42,706 bases of DNA from contig PXRA01000015.1 of assembly GCA_003021725.1 (NCBI GenBank), positions 1-42,706 of the forward strand, read 5' to 3'. Positions 16,052-24,183 of this stretch are shown one piece after another. Origin of the DNA: Halobacteriales archaeon QH_8_64_26 (GTDB taxonomy: Archaea > Halobacteriota > Halobacteria > Halobacteriales > Halococcaceae). The notes under the pieces were generated by a model, which had not been told where the DNA came from, searched no databases, and worked only from the letters and a program-made list of their open reading frames with translations. Numbering within the stretch: position 1 is the stretch's first letter; each line of letters begins with the position of its first letter. The position numbers and the translations under genes were made by a program.

Positions 16052-17116
16052 ATGACAGAGGCCTACGTGGCCATCGAGGGCGAACGGGTGATCGAGGGGC
16101 GGGCGCGCGCGCCGGGGCGTACTCGGGGGGAAGCCGTGTTCACGACCGCGTATACCGGCTACGAGGAGAGCCTCACCGACCCCTCATATGCCGAGCAGGT
16201 CCTTACCTTCTCCTACCCGCTGATCGGGAACTATGGGGTGCGATCCGAACGTTTCGAGTCCGATCGGGTCCAGCCCCGGGCGGCGATCGCCCGCGAACTC
16301 ACCGAAGACGTCGCCGACTGGCTCGCGAGCGAGGCGGTGCCCGCCGTCGATCGCCTCGATACCCGCGATCTGGTGACCGCCATCAGGGAAGAGGGCGCAA
16401 TGGGCTGTGGCATCGCCGCCGGGCCCGAGGCCACCCCCGAGACCGCACTGGAGGAACTCGACAGGTGTGAACCCATGAGCGCCCACACCGATATCGGTGC
16501 ACGGGTCTCCGTCGCCGATCCCTACACCCTGAATGCCGATGGTTCCGGCCCCCGCGTTTCCCTGCTCGACTGCGGTGCGAAAGCGTCGATCCTCGACTCG
16601 CTTCTCGCTCGAAACGCGGTCGTAGAGGTCTTACCCTACGATGCGACGCCCGCGGCGGTCTCGGCGACCGATCCCGACGTGCTGTTCGTCTCGAACGGGC
16701 CGGGCGATCCCGAGACCTATGGAGCCGCGAAAAGAGTCATCGAAGAGCTTTGTGGGGAGCTACCGATCGCGGGGATCTGTCTCGGCCAGCAGATCGTCGC
16801 AAGCGCGCTCGGCGGAAGTACCGAGAAGATGCGCTTCGGCCACCGCGGGGTTAACCAGCCGGTGCGCGATCTCGATAGCGGCCGCGTCGTGATGACGACC
16901 CAGAACCACGGCTACAGCGTCGCCGATCCCGGCGATCTGGCCGTTACCCAGCGCAATGTCAACGACGACACCGCCGAGGGCCTCGCCAGCGCCGAGCTCT
17001 CGGTTCTTACCCGCCAGTATCATCCCGAGGCCCACCCCGGGCCGCATGACTCGCTGTCGTTTTTCGACGACGTGCTCGCGATGAGCGCGGCGAAAGCGGC
17101 CCCGACGGCCGACTGA
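16052..17116 (+). CDS. carA: Carbamoyl-phosphate synthase small subunit CarA
   Basis: A 354-residue glutaminase subunit that hands ammonia to CarB for carbamoyl phosphate, used for arginine and pyrimidines. The N-terminal CPS small-chain domain is marked by FTTAYTGYEESLTDPSYAEQ. The class I GATase domain follows, with nucleophile Cys243 (GICLGQQ) and His324/Glu326 (QYHPEAHPGP). The NQPVRD and TTQNHGYSV motifs are present. carB does not follow; the next gene is a regulator. The paired operator-like boxes and divergent lrp suggest amino-acid-responsive control. Confidence 0.95.
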   Translation: MTEAYVAIEGERVIEGRARAPGRTRGEAVFTTAYTGYEESLTDPSYAEQVLTFSYPLIGNYGVRSERFESDRVQPRAAIARELTEDVADWLASEAVPAVDRLDTRDLVTAIREEGAMGCGIAAGPEATPETALEELDRCEPMSAHTDIGARVSVADPYTLNADGSGPRVSLLDCGAKASILDSLLARNAVVEVLPYDATPAAVSATDPDVLFVSNGPGDPETYGAAKRVIEELCGELPIAGICLGQQIVASALGGSTEKMRFGHRGVNQPVRDLDSGRVVMTTQNHGYSVADPGDLAVTQRNVNDDTAEGLASAELSVLTRQYHPEAHPGPHDSLSFFDDVLAMSAAKAAPTAD

Positions 17117-17246
17117 GATCGTCCCTGCGGCCGACCTTCCGGTCGAACCGGTACTCGTCACGACAGCGCGGACACGCAACCGAAACCGGTTCGGAACCTA
17201 TCGATATACCCCCAAGCGTTTTGACTCGCTTCGGTGTAGTTCAGTC

Positions 17247-17897
17247 ATGAGCGTCATCGCCGAGATCGACCTCGACACCGATCGGCTGGCGTGTGCCGGG
17301 GCGATCGAGGCGGTTCCCGAGGTCGAGCTCGATCTCGAGCGGGAGTTCACGACCGGTTCGGAGACCGCCGTCGTGTTCATGTGGGCGCGAGCGACCGCCG
17401 GGGAACTCGACCGCTTCGAGGACGGGCTCGCGGCCGACGGGACCGTCTCGGACGCGAAGCGGTTGGGCGATCACGGCGGCGAGCGCCTCTACCGGATGAC
17501 TCTCACCGGCGCGGCACCGGTCGTCACCGCGCCGGTCTGGGTCGAGTTGGGGGCTGCCCGCCTCGCGATGCGGTATTTCGACGGGCACTGGCGCGCGCGG
17601 ATGCGCTTTCCCGACCGGGAGACCTTGAGCGCGTTCCGGGACTTCTGTGAAACCAAGGGTCTCTGTTTCAGGCTGCATCGGCTCTGTGATGCGGAGGGCC
17701 GGGAGGAGGGAGTCGGCGATGGCCTCACTGACTGTCAGCGCGAAGCCCTGCGTTTGGCTGCCGACCGGGGCTATTTCGACCTGCCCCGAGGGACGTGCCT
17801 CGCGGACCTCGCCGCCGAGCTCGAGATCTCCGATCAGGCCGTCTCCGAGCGCCTCCGACGCGGTTGTGCCCGCCTCATCCGCCAGCACGTCGACTGA
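17247..17897 (+). CDS. Bat-type HTH transcriptional regulator
   Basis: A 216-residue protein of the haloarchaeal bacterio-opsin-activator type. Residues about 1-150 form the N-terminal Bat-associated region (HWRARMRFPDRETLSAFRDF near 110-130 is characteristic). The C-terminus is an HTH_10 domain: LTDCQREALRLAADRGYFDL, then LADLAAELEISDQAVSERLR and RGCARLI. Such proteins are DNA-binding activators without a known ligand. It lies 130 bases after carA with its own possible promoter (AAGCGTTTTGAC near 17214-17225). Targets are not indicated. Confidence 0.88.
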   Translation: MSVIAEIDLDTDRLACAGAIEAVPEVELDLEREFTTGSETAVVFMWARATAGELDRFEDGLAADGTVSDAKRLGDHGGERLYRMTLTGAAPVVTAPVWVELGAARLAMRYFDGHWRARMRFPDRETLSAFRDFCETKGLCFRLHRLCDAEGREEGVGDGLTDCQREALRLAADRGYFDLPRGTCLADLAAELEISDQAVSERLRRGCARLIRQHVD

Positions 17898-18030
17898 CGA
17901 GCCTTTGCGGTCCTTCGATCACTCCTGCCTGCGTTTCTACGCCACTCTCCCTTCTTTCGTCCGAAGGACAACAGCAGGTCGCTTCGGTGTAGAACCTCCC
18001 TTGTGGAGCTTTGCAAACGCGGGAGCGACC

Positions 18031-18591
18031 CTATCCTCGTCCGAACCGGCGACGCAGCCGCGAGGTGATTCCGAGGTCGCGTTTCGGCATAGTGACCGTG
18101 TTCTCCGCCCGCCGCCCGACTTCCTCGGGGACCGTCCCGAAGACGAATCGCCGGAGTACTCTCTCGTGGGTAGCGCCGACCAGAGTGAGGTCGTGGCCCC
18201 TCGATCCGTTCGACGAGTACGTCGCAGGTGGCCTCGGTCGCGACCGTATCGACGAGATTGCCGACGACAACGTCCCGGTAGCGGACTGGCTGCGCCAGCC
18301 CACGAGCACCGTGTCGGCGTCGTGTTGAGGATCGCTTCGTCGACGTGGTGAGCGATCCTGACGGTACCGCTGATCGGTACCGTTTTCCCGACGGCTTCGC
18401 TTGTTTTGTCTCCGTTCTCTACGGCGGTCGGTGCTGTCTCGGTATCGGGTGCTGCCGTCCCGGGGTTCCCCCGCCGTCCGAAGCCATCGACGGCCTCGCG
18501 CTGCTCGTCGACGTACCGTTGGCCGTGTGACAGCGGTGTCGGTGACGGCTTTGAGGTCGGCATCGCTTTCGGAGGCCACGCTTTCGGACGG
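18031..18591 (-). pseudogene. Degraded UspA-domain gene (permease-UspA type)
   Basis: Pieces of one UspA-containing protein appear in at least three frames. In order they are: SESDADLKAVTDT; then GQRYVDEQREAVDGF and PISGTVRIAHHVDEAILNT; then HDADTVLVGWRSQ; then YRDVVVGNLVDTVATEATCD with VLVERIEG; then GHDLTLVGATHERVLRRFVF and GTVPEEVGRRAENTV, ending at a TAG at 18031. This order matches the C-terminal double-UspA part of haloarchaeal amino-acid permease fusions such as the intact gene at 24184-26616. Part of the second domain is missing, and several frameshifts separate the pieces. No start codon or membrane part remains. Confidence 0.8.
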
Positions 18592-19009
18592 GGTGGCGCT
18601 ACTTCTCAAGCAATCGGGTGTCGGGCAGACTGTCCGGAAGGGATCCGCTCCGCCCGGGAGACGAACTAAGCAGTACGAGAGTGAGACACGAAGCCGTCGT
18701 TCTACCCCCGCGAGACCAGTGTAGATCAACTCTTTAGTGCATACTCGCTTCCCATATTGAAATTTTACCTCAATGCATCCCAACTAAATTATAATTGTCG
18801 GGTTCTACCCTAGAACGAGTGGATAGTCGCCGCATATGTAAGAGAAGCTTTCTAAGCAGGGTTACAGGGCTATCGTATTAGTAGCCTCGCTACTGAGGAC
18901 CTGACTGATACACGGTTCTCTAATCTGTAAAACTGACTTCGACCCGTACAATATTGCTGTATCGAGAAAGAGAACGTTGTTTTATGCGTTATCGGCTATT
19001 CCGGGTTTC
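18592..19009. other. AT-rich intergenic region before the usp operon
   Basis: About 420 bases with no convincing gene. From about 18740 to 18990 the DNA is clearly more AT-rich than its surroundings, with several poly-A/T patches (for example AAATTATAATTG at 18785-18796). It separates the degraded UspA gene from the usp-permease operon, whose likely promoter is at its right end. Confidence 0.5.
18980..18986 (+). promoter_or_regulatory. Probable TATA box of the small ORF-usp operon
   Basis: TTTTATG, centred 27 bases before the ATG at 19010. The spacing fits a leaderless start at that codon rather than at the usp ATG (19126). Confidence 0.45.
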
Positions 19010-19129
19010 ATGAGCAGTCCCTCTCGGAGCGGCGGATCCCCCCGCGCTGTTCAATCCGGGCGAATCGTCGCCGATACGTGTGAGGGGCCCCCAGTGATCG
19101 TGAGGTCAACGCCGATGGAAGCGAAATGA
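19010..19129 (+). CDS. Possible 39-residue leader or small protein
   Basis: A short frame (40 codons with stop) from ATG 19010, which lies 27 bases after a TATA-like box. Its TGA overlaps the ATG of the UspA gene as ATGA, so translation would be coupled. The product is polar and basic at the start (MSSPSRSGGSPRAVQSGR) and includes one Cys; no known family is recognised. It could be a leader peptide controlling usp translation, a true small protein, or simply an open stretch. The promoter spacing and the overlap are the only support. Confidence 0.4.
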   Translation: MSSPSRSGGSPRAVQSGRIVADTCEGPPVIVRSTPMEAK

Positions 19130-19662
19130 CGACGGACGCGACACTCACCGAGCGCGTGCTCATGCCGGTCGCGAGCGATACGGACGCTCGGACGACCTGT
19201 CGAGCACTCAGATCATATTCTCCCAATCAAGTGATCGCCATCCACATCATCGAGAAAGCCGGTGGTGCCCCCGATAAGGCTGGCGTCGAACAGCGCCGGA
19301 ACAATGCACAGAGTATCTTCACTGCCGTGGACGACGTATTCGAGACTACCAAGACTGCCGTCGAGACCGAGATTCGCTACGGTACTGCTATCGCACAGGC
19401 CATCGTTGACGCCGCGAACGAGCACAGCGCCAGTACTATCGTTTTCTCGCCCCGGCGAGGCGGCCGGTGGGTTCGCCTCTTGACCGGCGACGTCGCCCTC
19501 TCGCTCCTCACTGAGAGTAACCGGCCCGTTATCGTGCTCCCCGGAGAACTCGAAGAGACCCTCAGCGATGGTAGCGTCGCCGCGAGTGAGAGCGCGAGTA
19601 CGGATACTGGACGGACTGCCCCGAATCGACGCGGACGAACGCGACGCAGCGGACTCGGCTGA
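19126..19662 (+). CDS. Universal stress protein (UspA family)
   Basis: A 178-residue protein with one UspA domain (about 8-140): RVLMPVASDTDARTTC at the first strand, ETEIRYGTAIAQAIVDAANE in the middle, and a nucleotide-loop segment RRGGRWVRLLTGDVALSLL. The last Gly of the loop is followed by Asp instead of Ser/Thr, so ATP binding may be altered. A Ser/Thr/Arg-rich tail of about 38 residues follows the domain. It is followed after 21 bases by the permease gene, so both are probably in one operon. Role inferred: a cytoplasmic stress or nucleotide-sensing partner of the permease. Confidence 0.88.
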   Translation: MTTDATLTERVLMPVASDTDARTTCRALRSYSPNQVIAIHIIEKAGGAPDKAGVEQRRNNAQSIFTAVDDVFETTKTAVETEIRYGTAIAQAIVDAANEHSASTIVFSPRRGGRWVRLLTGDVALSLLTESNRPVIVLPGELEETLSDGSVAASESASTDTGRTAPNRRGRTRRSGLG

Positions 19663-19683
19663 GAACGACGTGAACTCCGACTC

Positions 19684-20973
19684 ATGAGCACCGACGAGGA
19701 GCTCGCCAAGGACTTGGGCCCGCTGGCCGCTCTCACGATCGGCGTCGGGACGATGATCGGCGCAGGCATCTTCGTTCTTCCGGGGACGGCCATCACACAG
19801 GCCGGGTCGTTTACGATCGTCTCCTTCGTGATCGGCGGGGCGGTTGCTCTCCTGACAGCACTAGCGGCTTCCGAATTAGGTACCACGATGCCGAAATCCG
19901 GAGGGGCGTACTGCTACGTGAATCGCGCGCTCGGCCCACTGTTCGGCTCGATCGCGGGGTGGGCCAACTGGATCGGACTGGCCTTCGCGTCGGCGTTTTA
20001 TATGGTTGGGTTCGGCGAATACATCCAAGCGATCATCGGCATCGAGGGTGTGATCACGCTTGGTCACGTTTCGCTGTCGATCGTCGAGATCGTCACGTTG
20101 GTGGGTGCAAGCCTCTTCGTCGTGATCGATTACATCGGTGCGAAGGAAACCGGCCGATTGCAGAACGTGATCGTCGTGATTCTGGTTGCGATCCTCACGG
20201 TCTTCACCGCGGTCGGCGCGTTGCGGGCTGATCCAGCGAACCTCCCCTCCGCAGAGGGATTCGGACCGACTATTACTACCACGGGACTGATCTTCGTCTC
20301 CTATCTAGGGTTCGTCCAGATCACCAGCGTTGCCGAGGAAATCAAGAACCCAGGCAAAAACCTCCCGCGGGCCGTGATCGGTAGCGTCGTGATCGTGCCT
20401 GTGATCTACGCGCTCGTGCTGATCGTGATGAGCGCCGCCGTCGAGGAGGGTTTCATCGCCGCCCAGGAGTCGATGGGCAACATCGCAGTCGTCGAGGCCG
20501 CCCGATCGCTTATCGGCCCGGTCGGCGTGATCGCGATGCTCTTCGGCGGGTTGCTGGCGACTGCTTCTTCGGCGAACGCCTCGATTCTCGCCTCCTCGCG
20601 CATCAACTTCGCAATGGGCCGAGACGGGATCGTCAGTCCCGACCTCAACGAGATCCACGACCGCTTCGGTACGCCCTATCTGTCGATCGCGACTACGGGC
20701 GGGCTCATTCTACTGTTCATCCTCGTCGCGGACGTGAATACGCTCGCGACGATGGGAAGCGTTCTACATCTCGTCATCTATGGGCTGTTGAATCTCGCCC
20801 TGATCGTCATGCGTGAAGTAAACGTCCCCGAGTACGAACCGACCTATACAGTACCGTTCTATGCAGTGACGCCAGTTCTCGGTGCGCTCGTCTCCTTCGC
20901 GCTCATCGTATTCATCGAGCCAGGGATCGTCCTACTGGGACTCGGCTTCGTTGTCTTCGCCGTGCTCTGGTAG
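19684..20973 (+). CDS. APC family amino-acid permease, cut off before its UspA domains
   Basis: A 429-residue APC permease with about 12 membrane segments. The first segment has the family signature IGVGTMIGAGIFVLPG. Other conserved parts are GGAYCYVNRALGP and SYLGFVQITSVAEEIKNPGK (segment 6 and loop), and ASSANASILASSRINFAMGRDG. It ends with FAVLW and an amber TAG at 20971-20973. After the TAG the same frame continues without break (VFYARARTTEDGVLAGFVLS) into two UspA domains to 21918. Homologous fusions read through this point, so a Tyr codon probably became TAG. The permease part alone is complete and may work. Substrate unknown, probably an amino acid or amine. Confidence 0.88.
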   Translation: MSTDEELAKDLGPLAALTIGVGTMIGAGIFVLPGTAITQAGSFTIVSFVIGGAVALLTALAASELGTTMPKSGGAYCYVNRALGPLFGSIAGWANWIGLAFASAFYMVGFGEYIQAIIGIEGVITLGHVSLSIVEIVTLVGASLFVVIDYIGAKETGRLQNVIVVILVAILTVFTAVGALRADPANLPSAEGFGPTITTTGLIFVSYLGFVQITSVAEEIKNPGKNLPRAVIGSVVIVPVIYALVLIVMSAAVEEGFIAAQESMGNIAVVEAARSLIGPVGVIAMLFGGLLATASSANASILASSRINFAMGRDGIVSPDLNEIHDRFGTPYLSIATTGGLILLFILVADVNTLATMGSVLHLVIYGLLNLALIVMREVNVPEYEPTYTVPFYAVTPVLGALVSFALIVFIEPGIVLLGLGFVVFAVLW

Positions 20974-21108
20974 GTCTTCTATGCGCGCGCCCGTACAACG
21001 GAGGACGGTGTACTCGCCGGTTTCGTCCTCTCACGGCCCGATGAGTTCCCCGAGAGAGCAGTAAATGCCGCTCAGAGCGTCCAGCCCGACGGGGGCAGGT
21101 TTCGAGTA

Positions 21109-21918
21109 ATGGTCCCGCTTGCCAACCCCGAGCACGAGACTGCTCTCATCGAACTCGGGAGTGCACTCGCTGAGGACCGAGACGGCGAACTCGTTGCCGT
21201 CTACGTCGTCACGATCCCCGATCAGACCCCCCTCCCTGAGGCCGCAGCACGCATCGAGGACTTCGACCCCGGACCGGGTGAGTTACTCGAGCGCGCCCGT
21301 CAGGATGCCGATACCTTCGATGTCCCGATCGAAACCCACCGTATCCTCTCCCATCGCTCCTTCGAGGAAATCTTCGATGCCGCGCGTACCCATCGCGCGG
21401 ACACGGTCGTCATGGGTTGGGGGAGGCATGGTGCACCCGGCCGGATGGAGAGCACGATCGACGAACTCACCCATGACCTCCCGTGTGACTTCCTCGCGCT
21501 TCGGGATCGGGGCATGTCCCCCGATCGAGTGCTCGTCCCGACGGCGGGGGGCCCGGATTCGGAGCTAAGCGCGCGGGTCGCAAGCGTGTTCCAGCGAGGC
21601 TACGACGCCGAGATCACCTTGTTGCACGTCGCCGATAACACGAACGCAGGGGAGAAGTTCCTGCGCGAATGGGCCACCGAGAACGGGTTGGAGGACGCGA
21701 ATCTCAGGATCGAGAGCGGCGACGTTGAGAACGCGATCGAGACCGCCGCTGAGGATGCTACGATGGTGATCATCGGTGCAACCGAACGGGGCCTACTCTC
21801 CCGACTTCTCACCGGCTCGCTAGTGTTCGATGTCATAAGTGATCTGCAGTGTTCAGTTCTGCTTGCCGAACGTGCCCGCGATCGTTCGATCGTCGAACGA
21901 CTGTTCGGTCGGCAGTAA
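21109..21918 (+). CDS. Tandem UspA domains, severed C-terminal half of the permease fusion
   Basis: A 269-residue frame with two UspA domains: residues about 1-135 (MVPLANPEHETALIELGSAL, then TVVMGWGRHG), and about 140-260 (RVLVPTAGGPDSELSARVAS and MVIIGATERGLLSRLLTGSL, a good nucleotide loop). It is in the same frame as the permease, and the frame is open from 20974 right after the permease TAG. ATG 21109 falls inside the first beta strand (FRVMVPLA), so a protein starting there would lack part of that strand. I read it as the detached C-terminal half of one ancestral gene, 19684-21918. Internal re-initiation could still yield a free double-UspA protein. Confidence 0.75.
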   Translation: MVPLANPEHETALIELGSALAEDRDGELVAVYVVTIPDQTPLPEAAARIEDFDPGPGELLERARQDADTFDVPIETHRILSHRSFEEIFDAARTHRADTVVMGWGRHGAPGRMESTIDELTHDLPCDFLALRDRGMSPDRVLVPTAGGPDSELSARVASVFQRGYDAEITLLHVADNTNAGEKFLREWATENGLEDANLRIESGDVENAIETAAEDATMVIIGATERGLLSRLLTGSLVFDVISDLQCSVLLAERARDRSIVERLFGRQ

Positions 21919-22073
21919 CGAATCACTTATATTGGGGAATCGATATTCGAACGAACGGCGGAGCAGATGAGAGTACGAGAAAGCGACGACGATTGCTCTT
22001 AGGAAAGGTGGTTTGTCAGCGGAAAACCAACCGAGCCGAGTCCGCTTCCCGTGTATCGTGTGATTTCGCCGTA

Positions 22074-23016
22074 CTAATTGGTTCGGTCGCCGACGATCCA
22101 GCGATCGTACATCGACGCGCCCCCGGTGTCCTGCTGAGCGACCACGACCCCGTTTTCGGACTGCTGGTTGACCGATTCGGACACCGTCCCGAACGCGAAC
22201 TGCCTGAGCAATCCGCTCGTCGGCGATCCCAGTACTGTCTTGTCGTACTCCCCCGAACGAGCAACGATCGCCTCGGCGACGTCGTCCGGCGCTTCCGCGA
22301 GCTCCGTTTCGACGTTCTCGACCCCCGAGAGGATGCGTTGTGCGGCTTCGAGGATCGCCTCCCCGTCCTCCCGGCTCTCGGCTCTCGAGTTCTCGCCGAG
22401 GAAGTGGACGACGTCGACCTGTGCGTCGGCGGCGAGCGCGAGCGCACGGGTAGTGTCGGCGGCGAGTCTGGCGTGTGGTCCACCGCTGGTCGCCAGTAGT
22501 ATCCGCCCGATCGGCGTCTCCTCGCCCGCCGGCCCCTCCTCACCCCGCTTCTCGGTGAAGACATCGCACTGTGCTCGTGCGAGAACTTTATCGACGGTCT
22601 CCCCGCTGAGCAGGCGCCGACGCTTGGAGTGTTCGACCTGTGTCGCTAATACGACCGTCACAGTTCTCGTTTTCGACGGCGTTGAGGATCGATCCCGACT
22701 CCTCGCGCGTCCGGTACACTATACCGTCGGCCTCCGTGTCCGTCTCCCTGGCGATCTCCAGCAGTTCCGCGAGCTCCTCGCGTGCCTCGATTGCGGCCTC
22801 GTCGTCTTCCGAGATGGCGTCGAGCGGCGTCGATCGTACGACCGTCGCCAGGTACAACACTATTAGTGTCCCCTCGCGCTCGCGGGCGAGAACGGCCGCG
22901 GTTTCGACGAGTCGCTCGACGTCTTCGGTCTCGGTTGCTTCGAGAACCGGAACGAGAAGTCGATACTCCTCCTCGGAGCGGTCCTCGATCGATTGTGCTC
23001 TCTCCGTACTCTCGTC
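22074..23016 (-). pseudogene. Frameshifted UspA-domain gene lacking its start
   Basis: Two frames make up one double-UspA protein. The first, open from 23016 with no start codon, reads YRLLVPVLEATETEDVERL, then GTLIVLYLATVVRS and GSILNAVENENCDG. Near 22660 the sense passes to another frame: VVLATQVEHSKRRRLLSGET and VDKVLARAQCDVF, then a second domain RILLATSGGPHARLAADTTR with SPTSGLLRQFAFGTVSE, ending at a TAG (22074). Loss of two bases at the junction would explain the shift. The leading part resembles the linker after a permease, so the membrane part was probably lost. A TATA-like TTTTTATAC on the minus strand near 23031-23039 may be a relic promoter. Confidence 0.75.
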
Positions 23017-23212
23017 TCACTACCGAATCAGTATAAAAATATCCATTGAGTTACGAGTTCAACAATTTATATAGCAGATATTCGTCTTACGACAAACAGG
23101 CGTAGGTCGGAGAACGCTCGTCGCCTCGTGGTTCGCTCGCCACTGGCTACTAGGGGTTCTCGCTCGAACAGCACAAAAGCGAAACGGTAGGGTGGCAAAC
23201 ACCTCGATAGGC

Positions 23213-23968
23213 ATGGCGAACCGACTCGACGAGATCGACCGGCGGATCCTCTATCACCTCGCATCGGACGCCCGCAACACCTCCGCACCGGCGATCGCCG
23301 AGGAAGTCAACGTTTCGGCAGGAACGATACGCAATCGCATTCGACGGCTCGAAACGGACGGCACGATCAAGGGTTATCACGCCGAGATCGACTACGAGCG
23401 CGCCGAGGGGTATCTGACGAACCTACTGATCTGTAATACGACCATTACCGATCGGGAGAAACTCGCGAAACAGGCCCTCCAGGTCCCAGGCGTCGTGAAC
23501 GTCCGCGAGCTCATGACCGGTCGGGGAAACCTCCACATCACGACGGTCGGCTCGGACAGGGAGGACCTCACCCGGATCACAAGGACGCTTTCGGAACTCG
23601 GTATCGACATCGAGGACGAGGACTTGCTGCAGCGCGAACACTTCCACCCCTACTCGCCGTTCGGACCCGGCGGGAGTCCGTCGGAGCGATCGATGACCGA
23701 CTTCATGAGCCTCACTGGCGACGCGGAGGTCGCGGATCTCACGGTTACCGATGACGCAGCGATCGCCGGGCAGACATTGCGGGAAGCGAACGACACGGAG
23801 TCGATCGAAGCCGACACGCTCGTCGTCGCCATCGAGCGCGACGGTACGATACTCACACCACGAGGCGATACGACGATCCTGTCGGGCGATCTCCTTACGA
23901 TCTTCTCGCGCGATGGTATCTCGGACGACCTCATCTATCGCTTCACCGGCGAATCGACGGACGAGTGA
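23213..23968 (+). CDS. Lrp-type regulator fused to a TrkA-C domain
   Basis: A 251-residue regulator. Residues about 1-55 form an Lrp/AsnC winged HTH (LDEIDRRILYHLASDARNTS, then VNVSAGTIRNRIRRLE). About 60-140 form a RAM-like domain (VPGVVNVRELMTGRGNLHIT). About 170-245 form a TrkA-C (RCK_C) ligand domain: VADLTVTDDAAIAGQTLREA, LVVAIERDG and ILSGDLLTIFSRDG. TrkA-C domains bind small ligands such as nucleotides. The ATG 23213 is chosen; an in-frame GTG at 23192 would add seven residues. It precedes the permease-UspA fusion gene by about 215 bases and is the obvious candidate regulator of it. Confidence 0.9.
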   Translation: MANRLDEIDRRILYHLASDARNTSAPAIAEEVNVSAGTIRNRIRRLETDGTIKGYHAEIDYERAEGYLTNLLICNTTITDREKLAKQALQVPGVVNVRELMTGRGNLHITTVGSDREDLTRITRTLSELGIDIEDEDLLQREHFHPYSPFGPGGSPSERSMTDFMSLTGDAEVADLTVTDDAAIAGQTLREANDTESIEADTLVVAIERDGTILTPRGDTTILSGDLLTIFSRDGISDDLIYRFTGESTDE

Positions 23969-24151
23969 TCGGTCCCAGGGTCCTCACACGCGAACCGATC
24001 TCGGAACTCTCGATTGCCAGAGCAGCCCGTCCTACGAGTCGAATCGGCGGCACCGTCTCTGAGCGCTCGTGATCGACGATCGAACTCTGCTTGAGCCGCA
24101 ATGTCGGGTCTATATATGTTTATTCGGTAGAGTATTACTAAAAAGCGTTGA

Positions 24152-24160
24152 GCTTTAATA
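24152..24160 (+). promoter_or_regulatory. TATA box of the permease-UspA fusion gene
   Basis: GCTTTAATA with TTTAATA at 24154-24160, centred 27 bases before the ATG at 24184. This makes the ATG the leaderless start and rules out the in-frame TTG at 24148, which lies upstream of the expected transcript start. Confidence 0.6.
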
Positions 24161-24183
24161 AGTACACGCCGGAGTACAGCACA

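Noticed and set aside
17117-17200. Small zinc-finger-like frame on the minus strand containing CPRC near 17160
   Set aside because: Only one CxxC pair, no start codon, and the frame runs into the antisense of carA. Not supportable as a gene.
18785-18815. tRNA-like TTC-containing arm (GGGTTCTACCC)
   Set aside because: No acceptor stem, anticodon arm or D-arm could be built around it.
20971-20973. Pyrrolysine or other recoding at the in-frame TAG
   Set aside because: TAG ends several normal genes in the window, no pyl genes are present, and only a weak 5-bp stem follows the codon. A nonsense mutation or sequencing error is simpler.
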